49,937 nucleotides of DNA. It comes from Rhodocyclaceae bacterium UBA1310 (GTDB taxonomy: Bacteria; Pseudomonadota; Gammaproteobacteria; Burkholderiales; Rhodocyclaceae). Positions 24,684-32,911 of this stretch are shown here, piece by piece (positions within the stretch are counted from its first letter, which is position 1; every line of letters begins with the position of its first letter). The notes below the pieces were generated by a model. The model saw only the letters and a list, made by a program, of their open reading frames with translations. It ran no database searches and was not told the origin of the DNA. The translations under genes were made by a program, and so were the position numbers. The DNA lies in NCBI GenBank assembly GCA_002307175.1, contig DBTS01000128.1, positions 1 to 49,937 of the forward strand, read 5' to 3'.

Positions 24684-24701
24684 CCGGGTGGATGCCCGGC
24701 A
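24684..24701 (+). other. Short hairpin just upstream of purN
   Basis: GCCGGG (24684-24689) and CCCGGC (24696-24701) make a 6-bp stem with a 6-base loop, ending ten bases before the purN ATG and followed by AAAATAATTAA. It could terminate or stabilise the lipoprotein mRNA, or influence purN translation. Confidence 0.4.
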
Positions 24702-24711
24702 AAATAATTAA

Positions 24712-25356
24712 ATGAAGAATATCGTTATCCTCATTTCTGGGCGCGGCTCGAATATGGAAGCCATTGCGCGCAGTGTATTGCCAGGTGCAAAAATTGCTGC
24801 AGTCATCTCGAACCGGCCCGAAGCCAAAGGGCTGGAGGTCGCCCGGGGGCTTGGTATTGAGGCTCTTGCGCTGGACCACAAGATCTTCCCGGATCGTGAG
24901 AGTTTCGATGCCCGGCTGATGCAGGAGATCGACAGTTTTGCCCCGGACCTGCTGGTTCTGGCTGGTTACATGCGGATACTCAGCGATGATTTTGTGCGCC
25001 ATTACAGCGGGCGCATGCTGAATATCCATCCTTCCCTGCTGCCGAGTTTCACCGGGCTTCATACCCACAGACGGGCCCTTGAAACAGGCGTGCGCCTGCA
25101 TGGCGCTACGGTTCACTTCGTAACGCCGGATCTTGATGTCGGCCCTATCGTGATTCAGGCCGCAGTGCCTGTTTTGCCGGAAGATACGGAAGAAACCCTG
25201 GCTGAGCGCGTGCAGGCACAGGAGCACCGGATTTACCCCCAGGCTGTGCGCTGGTTTGTTGAAGGCCGCCTGGAAGTGGATACCACCGGACATGTCCATG
25301 TACGCGATGCGTCTGCAGCACCCGACGGTTGGAGTGTGCCGCCGGTAGAGCCCTGA
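24712..25356 (+). CDS. purN: Phosphoribosylglycinamide formyltransferase
   Basis: A 214-residue cytosolic enzyme that formylates GAR with 10-formyl-THF, the third step of purine synthesis. It begins MKNIVILISGRGSNMEAIA, the phosphate-binding start typical of PurN. The active-site block LNIHPSLLPSFTGLHTHRRAL contains the conserved Asn and His, and LHGATVHFVTPDLDVGPIV supplies the catalytic Asp. The length fits the family. It is the first of several plus-strand genes; the DUF3108 gene begins nine bases after its stop, the usual betaproteobacterial order. Confidence 0.96.
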   Translation: MKNIVILISGRGSNMEAIARSVLPGAKIAAVISNRPEAKGLEVARGLGIEALALDHKIFPDRESFDARLMQEIDSFAPDLLVLAGYMRILSDDFVRHYSGRMLNIHPSLLPSFTGLHTHRRALETGVRLHGATVHFVTPDLDVGPIVIQAAVPVLPEDTEETLAERVQAQEHRIYPQAVRWFVEGRLEVDTTGHVHVRDASAAPDGWSVPPVEP

Positions 25357-25365
25357 GGCGCCGTG

Positions 25366-26463
25366 ATGCGCAGACAGGTTCCGCTGGCGCTGGCGATTTT
25401 TCTCTCCCTTGCGGTACATCTTGGCAGTCTGGGTGTGCCTGGCTGGGATCGGCCGGAAATGCCCACAGAGGCGCCGCGACTGGTGGCGAATTTGCGCCAA
25501 ACCCCGGCCATGTCTGTACAAGCCGATGCCCAGTCCACCACATTGCCCGTTCCCGTTGTACCGCAGCGCAAGCGCCGCAAATCTCCGCCGCCACCCGAGG
25601 GTGCCCCGACGGCCCGGCTGCCGCCTTTGCCGGAGCAGAGTTCTCTGCCCGACATCGAAACACCAGACAGCTCGCCGGTAGCCACGCAAAGCACGCCGCT
25701 CACCGGGGCGAGTGCCCCGTCAGCAGCGCTGAGTGAACCGGTGGCCGATGCCAGTGAGCCCTCCCCGGAGAATTCGGCCGTAGCGACGGAACTGGCTTTG
25801 CTGCCCGTCTCTCAGCGCCTGCCTGCACAGGGCAGAGTGGCTTACGCAGGGACTGCGGGAGGTTTTATTGCTCTCACAGCAACCGGGCAGGCCACCTGGG
25901 AACATGATGGCATTCATTTTCAGAGCCGCCTCTCGGCAGGCCTGAGCAGTCCGGACAGTTCGCTTGACTATCGTTCCACCGGCAGGCTGGTTGATCTGCA
26001 GATGATCAGCGAGACGACCAACGATAACCGGCGCGGCAAGGTTTCGAGCAGCCTCATCGATCAGCAGGGAGGCAAGGTCGTCATGCAGCGTGGTTCGGAT
26101 ACCCGCGAGCGGCAGATCCGTGGCTTGGCGGTTGCGCTTTCCGCGCTTCCCGAGATGCTCATGACGCTGGATGAGTCCGTCGACAAAGCCGCCTTCTTCG
26201 TTGTCGGAGACTTCTGGGTTGATGATGCTGTGGTGGTGCAGCGGGGCAAAGAGTATCTCCGCTTGCCCGTCGGTCGTGTCGAGGCACGGCACTTTGCCAC
26301 GCAAACCAAAAAAGGTGATCTCATCGACGTCTGGCTGGCACCACAATGGCGCAACGCCCCGGTGCGCATCCGCATTGAAGCGGGTGGGGTGGTGGTGGAT
26401 CTGAAGGCAAGCGAGGTCGAAATCGAGGGCAAAATCCTTGGAAAAACCCAGGAAGGGCCGTGA
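25366..26463 (+). CDS. DUF3108 family periplasmic/envelope protein
   Basis: A 365-residue protein. It starts with a basic N-terminus and one membrane helix (MRRQVPLALAIFLSLAVHLGSL), followed by a low-complexity Pro/Ser/Thr/Ala region (about residues 60-145, with RKRRKSPPPPEG) that would span the periplasm in TonB-like fashion. A beta-rich C-terminal domain from about residue 150 (RVAYAGTAGGFIALTATGQA; LLPVGRVEARHFATQT-like segments) resembles the DUF3108 domain. The function of this family is not established. The ATG at 25366 is preferred to an adjacent GTG. It follows purN closely and precedes the RsmB-like gene. Confidence 0.72.
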   Translation: MRRQVPLALAIFLSLAVHLGSLGVPGWDRPEMPTEAPRLVANLRQTPAMSVQADAQSTTLPVPVVPQRKRRKSPPPPEGAPTARLPPLPEQSSLPDIETPDSSPVATQSTPLTGASAPSAALSEPVADASEPSPENSAVATELALLPVSQRLPAQGRVAYAGTAGGFIALTATGQATWEHDGIHFQSRLSAGLSSPDSSLDYRSTGRLVDLQMISETTNDNRRGKVSSSLIDQQGGKVVMQRGSDTRERQIRGLAVALSALPEMLMTLDESVDKAAFFVVGDFWVDDAVVVQRGKEYLRLPVGRVEARHFATQTKKGDLIDVWLAPQWRNAPVRIRIEAGGVVVDLKASEVEIEGKILGKTQEGP

Positions 26464-26534
26464 TTTTCCGTTAAAGCCTTCCCGCAAAGGAAATCGGCTG
26501 GCAGGAAACCCCTGTGAAATGGGATAATCGGGGG

Positions 26535-27800
26535 ATGACGACGAATCTTACTACCGCCCAACTCGAAGCCGCTTCTGAAGTTCTTGAAGACGTGCTGTGT
26601 TTCCAATACCCGGCAGACAGCCTGGTGTCTGCCTTTTTCCGCAGCCATCGCAATGCCGGCGCACGTGATCGCGCCTTTATTGCCGAAGCCGTCTACGGCG
26701 TGCTGCGCAATCTGCGGCCCCTGCAGGGGTTGGTTGGCGACCCGGCGCGTGCGCGCAAACTGATCCTGGCCTGGCTCATGCACTGCGAAGGCTACTCGCA
26801 GCGCCAGCTTGCCAGCCTGCTGTCGCGCAACGAACTCGAATGGGTTGCCGAATTCAAATCCAGAAGCTGGAACCCCCAGACCCTGGGTGAGCGCATCAAC
26901 ATGCCGGATTGGCTGGCAGATACGCTTCTCGCCCAGATGGGTGAGGAACGCCTGACCGCGCTGGCAGCCACCTTCAACAACCCCGCACCGCTGGATTTGC
27001 GGGTCAATCCGCTCAAGACAGACCGCGAGGCAGTTCTGGCCCAGTTTGCTGCCGACGGCATTCAGGCCAGCGCCAGCCCGTATTCACCGCTGGGCGTCCG
27101 CCTGCATGCCAAGATTGCCCTGCAGAAATACCCGCTGTTTTTGTCAGGGGACATCGAAGTGCAGGATGAAGGCTCGCAGTTGTTGGGCTTCCTGCTCGCC
27201 CCCAAACGCAGCGAGATGGTGACCGACTTCTGTGCCGGCGCAGGCGGTAAAACCCTGCTGTTGGGCGCCCTGATGCGTTCCACAGGGCGGCTGTATGCGT
27301 TCGATGTGTCCGAAAAGCGTTTGCAGAAAGCCAAGCCTCGCCTGGCGCGGGCAGGACTCTCGAACGTGCATCCAATCGTGATCAGTCACGAGAACGATGC
27401 CCACATCAAGCGTCTGGCCGGCAAGATGGATCGTGTGCTGGTGGATGCCCCCTGCAGCGGCTTTGGCACCCTGCGGCGCAATCCCGATCTGAAATGGCGC
27501 CAGACTGAAGCCGGGGTACAGGAACTCAACGTGAAGCAGCGCAGCATTCTGGCTGCCGCCTCCCGGCTCGTCAAAGTGGGCGGGCGTCTGGTCTACGGCA
27601 CCTGTTCGCTGCTGCAGTCGGAAAATGATGGCATCGTGGATGCCTTCCTCGCTGAGCATCCCGGGTTCCAGCTGGTTCCGGCAAACAGCGTACTGGCACA
27701 GGCCAAGATTGCTCTCGACACCGGCGATCGTCTGCGGCTGGATCCTTTGGCGCACGGTACCGACGGGTTCTTTGCGGCAGTGTTTGAACGCGTGGCCTGA
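26535..27800 (+). CDS. RsmB-like 16S rRNA m5C methyltransferase
   Basis: A 421-residue cytosolic RNA methyltransferase of the RsmB/NOL1/NOP2 group. The N-terminal third is a NusB-like RNA-binding helix bundle (AFFRSHRNAGARDRAFIAEAVYG). The catalytic half has DLRVNPLKTDR, the SAM site TDFCAGAGGKTLLL, LYAFDVSEKRL, the DAPCSGFGTLRRNPDLKWR motif IV and GTCSLLQSENDGIV, whose TCS cysteine is the nucleophile. The expected target is 16S rRNA C967, although this is a diverged paralogue and could act elsewhere, so I do not assign the symbol. The ATG at 26535 has GGGGG directly before it. Confidence 0.85.
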   Translation: MTTNLTTAQLEAASEVLEDVLCFQYPADSLVSAFFRSHRNAGARDRAFIAEAVYGVLRNLRPLQGLVGDPARARKLILAWLMHCEGYSQRQLASLLSRNELEWVAEFKSRSWNPQTLGERINMPDWLADTLLAQMGEERLTALAATFNNPAPLDLRVNPLKTDREAVLAQFAADGIQASASPYSPLGVRLHAKIALQKYPLFLSGDIEVQDEGSQLLGFLLAPKRSEMVTDFCAGAGGKTLLLGALMRSTGRLYAFDVSEKRLQKAKPRLARAGLSNVHPIVISHENDAHIKRLAGKMDRVLVDAPCSGFGTLRRNPDLKWRQTEAGVQELNVKQRSILAAASRLVKVGGRLVYGTCSLLQSENDGIVDAFLAEHPGFQLVPANSVLAQAKIALDTGDRLRLDPLAHGTDGFFAAVFERVA

Positions 27801-27832
27801 TAGAGTGACAGAGAGCAGCGGAGCCTTTGCGC

Positions 27833-29113
27833 ATGACTGATCAGATCAGTGATTTTTTCAGCCTGATCCTCAAGCTGTCTTCCCTGCTGGAGCTCGGCAC
27901 GCTGGTTGTGCTGCTCGGGCTTTCCGTTGTCTTTGCACATGGTCTGCGGCAGCAGGTGAAGGCCAACTCCAGGGCGGGGGGATTGCGTCAGGTGGCGTTT
28001 CCGCTGCTTGCCATCGTGCTGCTGTCCGCCTTGCGCTTTGTTGCCCACCACAATGGCTGGCACCTGCATTTTGTGGCAGTGGTGGTGCAGCTGCTGTGGG
28101 CGATGGTGGCCATACGTGTGATGGTGTTCGCGGTACAGAGAGTGTTTCCGGACGCCATCTGGATGCGTACTTTCGGGCGTACGATTGCCGCGCTGGTGTG
28201 GTTTTGCGTGGCACTGGATTTTCTCGGGGTTTTGCCCGACCTGATCGACTGGCTCGATGGTGTGGAATTGCCGCTGGGCAAGACACACCTGAGCCTGTGG
28301 GCAGTCATGCAGGGCCTGGCCTCGGTGCTTGGTGCAGTCATTGTCGCGCTGTGGGTCGGGGGCGTGATAGAAGGGCGTCTGGCGCAGATTTCGGGGATGG
28401 ATTCGAATCTGCGCGTGGTGGTTGCGCGTATCACCAAGGCTGTGCTGATCTTCCTGGCGATCATGATCGGCATGGAGCTGGTGGGGCTCGATATCACCAC
28501 GCTCTCCGTTTTCGGTGGTGCGCTTGGTGTAGGGCTGGGCTTCGGGATGCAGAAGATTGCCAGCAACTACGTGTCAGGCTTCATCATCCTGCTCGATCAC
28601 TCCATCCGTATCGGCAACATGATCCAGGTGGGTACCGAGCGCGGCGAGGTGCTGCAGATCACCACGCGCTATACCGTGCTGCGCTCGCTCTCTGGTGTGC
28701 ACTTTCTGGTGCCAAATGAAACGCTGGTCAGTGGTACCGTGCAGAACGACTCCTTCCGCGATCCGCGTACTCGCGTGGCTGTGCGTGTCGGCATTGGCTA
28801 CAACAGCGATCTGGAGCGTGCCCTGCAGATTCTTGAGGAGATTGCCAAGGCCGAGCCGCGCGTAATCAACGATCCGCCACCCGGAGCTTTCTTCATTTCT
28901 TTCGGAGACAGTTCGCTGGTGCTGGAGCTGGGCTTCTGGATTGCTGACCCGGCCAACGGTACGACGGGTGTGAGCTCGGCAATCAATCGCGAGATTCTGC
29001 GCCGCTTCCGCGAGGAAGGCATCGAGATTCCATTCCCCCAGCAGGAAGTGCGCCTTCTCAATGCTGGCGAGCTTGCCGGGCGCCTGTCAGAGCAGCCTGT
29101 CAGTTCGCGTTGA
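27833..29113 (+). CDS. MscS-family mechanosensitive channel
   Basis: A 426-residue inner-membrane channel protein. An N-terminal part with four or five helices precedes the conserved MscS core. The pore helix (LSVFGGALGVGLGFGMQKIASNYVSGFIILLDHSI) has the Gly/Ala spacing of TM3. The beta domain (IRIGNMIQVG, GEVLQITTRYTVLRS, LVPNETLVSGTVQN) and the alpha/beta C-terminus (VRVGIGYNSDLERAL) follow. It releases solutes on sudden osmotic downshift. At 426 residues it is longer than E. coli MscS (286), with the extra helices at the N-terminus. ATG at 27833 with GGAG upstream. It is convergent with leuA. Confidence 0.9.
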   Translation: MTDQISDFFSLILKLSSLLELGTLVVLLGLSVVFAHGLRQQVKANSRAGGLRQVAFPLLAIVLLSALRFVAHHNGWHLHFVAVVVQLLWAMVAIRVMVFAVQRVFPDAIWMRTFGRTIAALVWFCVALDFLGVLPDLIDWLDGVELPLGKTHLSLWAVMQGLASVLGAVIVALWVGGVIEGRLAQISGMDSNLRVVVARITKAVLIFLAIMIGMELVGLDITTLSVFGGALGVGLGFGMQKIASNYVSGFIILLDHSIRIGNMIQVGTERGEVLQITTRYTVLRSLSGVHFLVPNETLVSGTVQNDSFRDPRTRVAVRVGIGYNSDLERALQILEEIAKAEPRVINDPPPGAFFISFGDSSLVLELGFWIADPANGTTGVSSAINREILRRFREEGIEIPFPQQEVRLLNAGELAGRLSEQPVSSR

Positions 29114-29168
29114 CACCCTGGCCCCTGCCTCTTTGTCGCGGTAGCCTGTGTTTGTCTGAAAAGCCAAA

Positions 29169-29235
29169 ACCGGCCACGCCAGGGCTTTGTGAGCGTTGGC
29201 GTGCCGGTCAGATCGATGCGCCGCTTGTGGCGGCG
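29169..29235. terminator. Two hairpins between mscS and leuA
   Basis: Hairpin one pairs 29169-29181 with 29197-29208 (12 bp with one bulged C). Hairpin two pairs CGCCGC (29219-29224) with GCGGCG (29230-29235). Both lie in the 132-bp gap between convergent genes and probably end both transcripts, although neither has a strong T run. Confidence 0.5.
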
Positions 29236-29245
29236 TCGATGTTGC

Positions 29246-30919
29246 CTAGGCCGGTTGTACCGACACTGGCGTTTCAAGCCGGTTGATTGCACTGATCACT
29301 GCGCGCAGTGAAGCTTCCATGATGCTGGTGGAGCAGCCGGCACCAAATACGGTACCGGTCATGTCTTCACGGGCTACCTCGACAAACGCGACGGCACGGG
29401 CATCGCTGCCGGAACCCAGCGAGCGTTCTTCAAAACTGTGGATGCGGCAGGGGTTGCCCAGTGCGTCAAGCGCTGCTGCCAGCGGGCCGTTGCCGCGCCC
29501 GTGCAGGTCCTGGCGGCCCTCATCGGTTTCAACTCCCAGCACGATATGGTGATGACCGTTTTCCTCGCTGATGCGGTGTTGCACGAGGCGGATCTGATCG
29601 TCATTTTCGAGATAAGTGGTGGTAAACAGTTGCCACAGATCTTCCGCCTCCATTTCCTTGCCGAGCGCATCCATGTGGCGCTGGACGACACCGGAAAACT
29701 CCACCTGCATCCGGCGCGGCAGGGTCAGTCCGAAATTCTTCTCGAGCAACCAGGCAATGCCACCCTTGCCGGATTGGCTGTTGACGCGGATGATTGATTC
29801 GTAGCTGCGGCCGAGATCCTGTGGATCAATCGGCAGGTAGGGCATACGCCAGACTTCTTCTGCCTGCCGTGCGGCAAAACCCTTCTTGATGGCATCCTGG
29901 TGTGAGCCGGAAAACGCGGTAAACACCAGATCGCCAACATAGGGGTGGCGGGGGTGGATAGGCAACTGTGTGCATTCCTCGACAACGCGTGCCACCTCGT
30001 TGATGTGCGAGAAATCGAGTTCCGGGTCTATCCCCTGAGTGTACAGGTTCAATGCCAGGGTGACGAGATCTACATTACCTGTCCGTTCCCCATTGCCAAA
30101 CAGGCAACCTTCCACGCGGTCTGCACCGGCAAGCATGGCCAGCTCGGCGGCGGCGACGGCACAACCCCGGTCATTGTGCGGATGCACGGAAATGAGCGTG
30201 GCCTCGCGCCGGGAGAGGTGACGGCACATCCACTCGATCTGATCGGCGTAGACGTTCGGGGAACCCATTTCCACTGTGGCAGGGAGGTTGAGGATCATCG
30301 GGCGTTCGCGTGTCGGCTGCCACACTTCGGCGACACGTTCCGAGATTTCAAGTGCGAAATCGAGTTCTGTTGCACTGAATACTTCCGGGCTGTATTCAAA
30401 AACCCATTCTGTGCCCGGGCGGCGCTCTGCCTGCTCACGCAGACGGCTGGCTGCGTCTACCGCGAGACGGATGCAACCGGCCCGGTCAAGGCCGAAAACG
30501 ACATCGCGGAATACCGGGGCGGTGGCGTTGTAGATGTGGACGATGGCGCGGCGGGCGCCTGCCAGGCTGTCAAAAGTTCGTTCGATGAGATGTTCGCGGG
30601 CCTGGGTCAGCACTTCAATGGTCACATCCTCAGGAATGTGGCCTTCGTCAATGAGGCGACGGACAAAATCGAATTCGGTTTGCGAGGCGGCGGGAAAAGC
30701 GACTTCGATCTCTTTCAGGCCGATGCCGACGAGCATGTCGAAGAACGTGAGCTTGGTGTCGATGGACATCGGCTCGAAGAGGGCCTGGTTGCCATCGCGC
30801 AGATCGGTACTCATCCAGATGGGCGCATGCGTGTGGGTCTTGCCTGGCCACTGGCGGTCGGGGAGGTTTACGGCGGGGAAGCTTTGATATTTACGGGCTG
30901 GGTTTTTCAACATCGACAT
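29246..30919 (-). CDS. leuA: 2-isopropylmalate synthase (long form)
   Basis: A 557-residue cytosolic enzyme that condenses acetyl-CoA with 2-oxoisovalerate, the first committed step of leucine synthesis. The catalytic TIM barrel has STDLRDGNQALFEPM, KEIEVAFPAASQTEFDF, the metal motif SVHPHNDRGCAVAAAE and GCLFGNGERTGNVDL. The C-terminal LeuA dimer domain (about 430-550) gives leucine feedback control (GTVFGAGCSTSIMEASLRAV). The form beginning MSMLKNPARKYQSFPAV is the long LeuA type known from actinobacteria and some proteobacteria. The ATG at 30919 has AGGAG nine bases upstream. leuB, leuC and leuD are not adjacent. A Leu-rich upstream frame overlaps the start. Confidence 0.96.
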   Translation of the reverse strand: MSMLKNPARKYQSFPAVNLPDRQWPGKTHTHAPIWMSTDLRDGNQALFEPMSIDTKLTFFDMLVGIGLKEIEVAFPAASQTEFDFVRRLIDEGHIPEDVTIEVLTQAREHLIERTFDSLAGARRAIVHIYNATAPVFRDVVFGLDRAGCIRLAVDAASRLREQAERRPGTEWVFEYSPEVFSATELDFALEISERVAEVWQPTRERPMILNLPATVEMGSPNVYADQIEWMCRHLSRREATLISVHPHNDRGCAVAAAELAMLAGADRVEGCLFGNGERTGNVDLVTLALNLYTQGIDPELDFSHINEVARVVEECTQLPIHPRHPYVGDLVFTAFSGSHQDAIKKGFAARQAEEVWRMPYLPIDPQDLGRSYESIIRVNSQSGKGGIAWLLEKNFGLTLPRRMQVEFSGVVQRHMDALGKEMEAEDLWQLFTTTYLENDDQIRLVQHRISEENGHHHIVLGVETDEGRQDLHGRGNGPLAAALDALGNPCRIHSFEERSLGSGSDARAVAFVEVAREDMTGTVFGAGCSTSIMEASLRAVISAINRLETPVSVQPA

Positions 30920-31068
30920 GGCTCGGAACTCCTGAATGTTCGTATGACTGAGGGGTGTGCCGGGCGGATTCCAGCTTCACCATGGGCAACGGGCAGCCGC
31001 GTGGTCATGGCCCGATGCCCGGAGCGCAGTCGTAGTAGGGCGGTAAGAGTGTTAAGCAGGGCGTACAT
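30907..31068 (-). CDS. Leu-rich leader peptide overlapping the leuA start (candidate attenuator)
   Basis: A 53-codon frame with GGAG eight bases before its ATG. It begins MYALLNTLTALLRLRSG: six Leu codons within residues 4-14, including CTA CTA, likely rare in this GC-rich DNA, as in classical leu leader peptides. Unlike those, the frame does not stop after the Leu run. It continues without interruption and ends with TGA 13 bases inside leuA, in another frame. Ribosomes translating it would sweep across the leuA ribosome site. That it controls leuA by leucine supply is inference from codon content and position; the peptide itself probably has no function. Confidence 0.6.
   Translation of the reverse strand: MYALLNTLTALLRLRSGHRAMTTRLPVAHGEAGIRPAHPSVIRTFRSSEPCRC
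30921..31020 (-). promoter_or_regulatory. Paired RNA structures in the leuA leader
   Basis: On the minus-strand RNA, GCCCGTTGCCC and GGGCATCGGGC (30984-30994 and 31010-31020) pair as an 11-bp stem with one mismatch, starting about seven bases after the last clustered Leu codon. A second pairing joins GCTGGAATCC (30966-30975) to GGAGTTCCGAGC (30921-30932), ten pairs with two single bulges, covering the leuA ribosome site. No T run follows, so control would be on translation rather than by an intrinsic terminator. Confidence 0.45.
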
Positions 31069-31163
31069 AGTGTTACTCCAGAAATTGAACATGCTTTTGG
31101 CATGCGTATGAGAATTCACCTGCCTGGTGGGCAGGAGAAGGAAACCGGAACGAGGGGGAAAAT

Positions 31164-31283
31164 TTATCTGCGCGCGCGGCGCAGCAGAACAGAGCGCTTG
31201 GCCAGCAGACGACGCAGCAGAGCCAGGCTGTAGGTGGAGAGCAGAACGAAGGTGGTCAGCGCGATAAGCTGTGACGTGTTCAT
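31164..31283 (-). CDS. 39-residue Leu-rich small membrane protein or leader ORF
   Basis: A short frame starting MNTSQLIALTTFVLLSTYS and ending RSVLLRRARR, with 11 Leu in 39 residues. It reads as one hydrophobic helix (about residues 5-23) followed by a strongly basic tail, the look of a small single-pass membrane protein. AAGG stands nine bases before the ATG, but the same bases form part of a possible -10 element (TAAGGT, 31290-31295) with TTGACA 17 bases further upstream (31313-31318), so transcription may start at the ATG. It lies about 95 bases before the second Leu-rich leader frame. It could be a real small protein or part of the leucine-sensing leader. Confidence 0.45.
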   Translation of the reverse strand: MNTSQLIALTTFVLLSTYSLALLRRLLAKRSVLLRRARR

Positions 31284-31289
31284 GGCTCA

Positions 31290-31318
31290 ACCTTAACGGC
31301 GGAGAGAAAAGCTGTCAA
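31290..31318 (-). promoter_or_regulatory. Candidate sigma-70 promoter for the leuA leader transcript
   Basis: On the minus strand, a perfect -35 TTGACA (31318-31313) is followed after 17 bases by TAAGGT (31295-31290), which matches three of six consensus -10 bases. The predicted start lies at or near the ATG at 31283. Confidence 0.4.
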
Positions 31319-31323
31319 GCATC

Positions 31324-31350
31324 AGGGCAATTGATTTCAACAATTGCCCT
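31324..31350. terminator. Hairpin after the mutarotase gene
   Basis: AGGGCAATTG (31324-31333) and CAATTGCCCT (31341-31350) form a perfect 10-bp stem with a 7-base loop. It lies downstream of the minus-strand mutarotase gene and just upstream of the leuA leader promoter, so it probably insulates the two units. Confidence 0.6.
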
Positions 31351-31391
31351 GTTGTGTGCCATGAACGCACTGCTCATGGCACAGGGGTCTA

Positions 31392-32249
31392 TCAGAGGGC
31401 GACCAGCGATTGCCGGCCCCACCAGCTCTGTGCCGGCTCCAGATGGATCGGGTCCTTCACTGCTGCACCTTCCACGCAGAGCATGTGGCGGAAGCCGCTG
31501 GGTTCCATGTCGCCAATTGTGGCGCAGGCTGTTTCCCAGGGGTTCCAAACCACCGTATCCGGCAGGTTCTCAGTGTGGATGCCCAGCGAGCGGTGCTGCT
31601 CACGCAGCAGCAGCGGATTTTTTGTTTCGTAGTACATGCGTGTGATGGCGTCGTCGATGCTCAGGGATACGCCGGTATCAACCTTTTCTTCCACCGCATC
31701 CTTGTTGAGCAGGTTGCGATAGGTCTGCCCGCGCAGCCCTTCGAGCGTGACTTCCTCAACTTCCTTGACCTGCATGTAGGTGTGCAGGGCCAGAGAGAAT
31801 TCCAGGGGCTTCGTGCCGGTGTTTTCACAGCCGAATTCGATGTCAAGACGCGTGTCGGTGATGCTCACGCTCAGCTCCGCCTTGAACGGGAAAGGCCACA
31901 TGGCGCGGATTTCGTCGTCGTCCGTAATGCTCAGCGTGGCGACAGCGAAATCTTCACCCACCTTGGCTTCGCTTTTCTGCCACATGCGGGTGCGCACAAA
32001 ACCGTGTTGCGGCAGGGGGCCGTTCTGCCCGAACTGCGGGAAACAGACGGGTACGCCACCACGTACCGGTGTGCCGGCTTTGAAGATACATTTTTCGGAC
32101 ATGAACAGGCGTTCTTCGCCACCTGCCGGTTTCCAGGAGACCAGATGAGCCCCGTAGAGCAGCACGATGGCTTCGGCACCGGCTGGTGAGCGTAGATGAA
32201 TAGCGGGGAAGCCTTGATAGGTAATGTCTTTAGCGAATGCAGTGCTCAT
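31392..32249 (-). CDS. D-hexose-6-phosphate mutarotase (YeaD-type aldose epimerase family)
   Basis: A 285-residue cytosolic beta-sandwich enzyme of the aldose 1-epimerase fold that interconverts alpha and beta anomers of glucose-6-phosphate or related hexose phosphates. The signature RGGVPVCFPQFGQNGPLPQHGFVR is clear, with further blocks SLALHTYMQV and VVWNPWETACATIGDMEPSGF. The ending CVEGAAVKDPIHLEPAQSWWG is typical of YeaD. The start at 32249 (MSTAFAKDITYQ) gives the usual length. It is the last gene of a minus-strand group with pat, an ABM gene and tag; the gap to tag is 29 bp. Confidence 0.9.
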   Translation of the reverse strand: MSTAFAKDITYQGFPAIHLRSPAGAEAIVLLYGAHLVSWKPAGGEERLFMSEKCIFKAGTPVRGGVPVCFPQFGQNGPLPQHGFVRTRMWQKSEAKVGEDFAVATLSITDDDEIRAMWPFPFKAELSVSITDTRLDIEFGCENTGTKPLEFSLALHTYMQVKEVEEVTLEGLRGQTYRNLLNKDAVEEKVDTGVSLSIDDAITRMYYETKNPLLLREQHRSLGIHTENLPDTVVWNPWETACATIGDMEPSGFRHMLCVEGAAVKDPIHLEPAQSWWGRQSLVAL

Positions 32250-32278
32250 GGTAATTTGTCGGACATCTAAAAAAGTTG

Positions 32279-32911
32279 TCAGAATAATACGCCTTTTGTG
32301 CCTTGTGTTGCGCTGGTGATTTCCCTGTGGCGAAAGCACTCTGTCGTATGATCGTTAAACATTCCCGCAGCCTGCAGGAATGACTGACAGATCGTGCTCC
32401 CCACAAACCGGAATCCCGCCTTCTTCAAGGCGCGTGACAGGGTATCGGATTCCCGCGAGGTGGTGGGAATATCGGCCACACTTTGCCAGTTGTGTTGTTG
32501 CGGTATCCCGTCCACGAAACTCCACAGCCAGGCAGAAACATCTCCGACTTTATCCTCAAGCGCCAGCCACGCCCGCGCGTTATCAATGGTACTGGCTATC
32601 TTGAGGCGGTTACGAACGATGCCCGAATTGGTCAGGAGTCGTGCCGTATCGGTTTCGTCGTAGTGGGCAACGCGCGCGATATCGAAGCCATCGAAGGCTT
32701 CGCGGTAAGTCTGGCGTTTGCGCAGTACCGTGATCCAGGCTAGACCTGCCTGGGCGCCTTCAAGCGTGAGCAACTCAAAGAGACGTACTGGGTCGTGTTC
32801 TGGTACGCCCCATTCAGTGTCGTGGTAGTCACGGTATAGCGGGTCCTGCGCCCCAGCCCATTGCCCCAGCCAGGCGCAGCGGCATTTTCCGTCATCAGTC
32901 CAGTTACTCAC
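32279..32911 (-). CDS. tag: DNA-3-methyladenine glycosylase I
   Basis: A 210-residue cytosolic base-excision repair enzyme that removes 3-methyladenine from alkylated DNA. It shows CRCAWLG near the N-terminus (zinc-binding Cys), DYHDTEWGVPEHDPVRLFELL, LEGAQAGLAWITVLRKRQ, and LLTNSGIVRNRLKIAS. The C-terminus has FVGSTICQSFLQAAGMFNDHTTECFRH, supplying the second set of zinc ligands (Cys/His). It starts with GTG overlapping the stop of the ABM gene by four bases (GTGA), so translation is coupled. The length is slightly above that of E. coli Tag (187). Confidence 0.95.
   Translation of the reverse strand: MSNWTDDGKCRCAWLGQWAGAQDPLYRDYHDTEWGVPEHDPVRLFELLTLEGAQAGLAWITVLRKRQTYREAFDGFDIARVAHYDETDTARLLTNSGIVRNRLKIASTIDNARAWLALEDKVGDVSAWLWSFVDGIPQQHNWQSVADIPTTSRESDTLSRALKKAGFRFVGSTICQSFLQAAGMFNDHTTECFRHREITSATQGTKGVLF

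Noticed and set aside
31069..31092. Upstream start (MFNFWSNTMYALL) for the leuA leader frame
   Set aside because: No ribosome site precedes it, whereas the ATG at 31068 has GGAG at good spacing.
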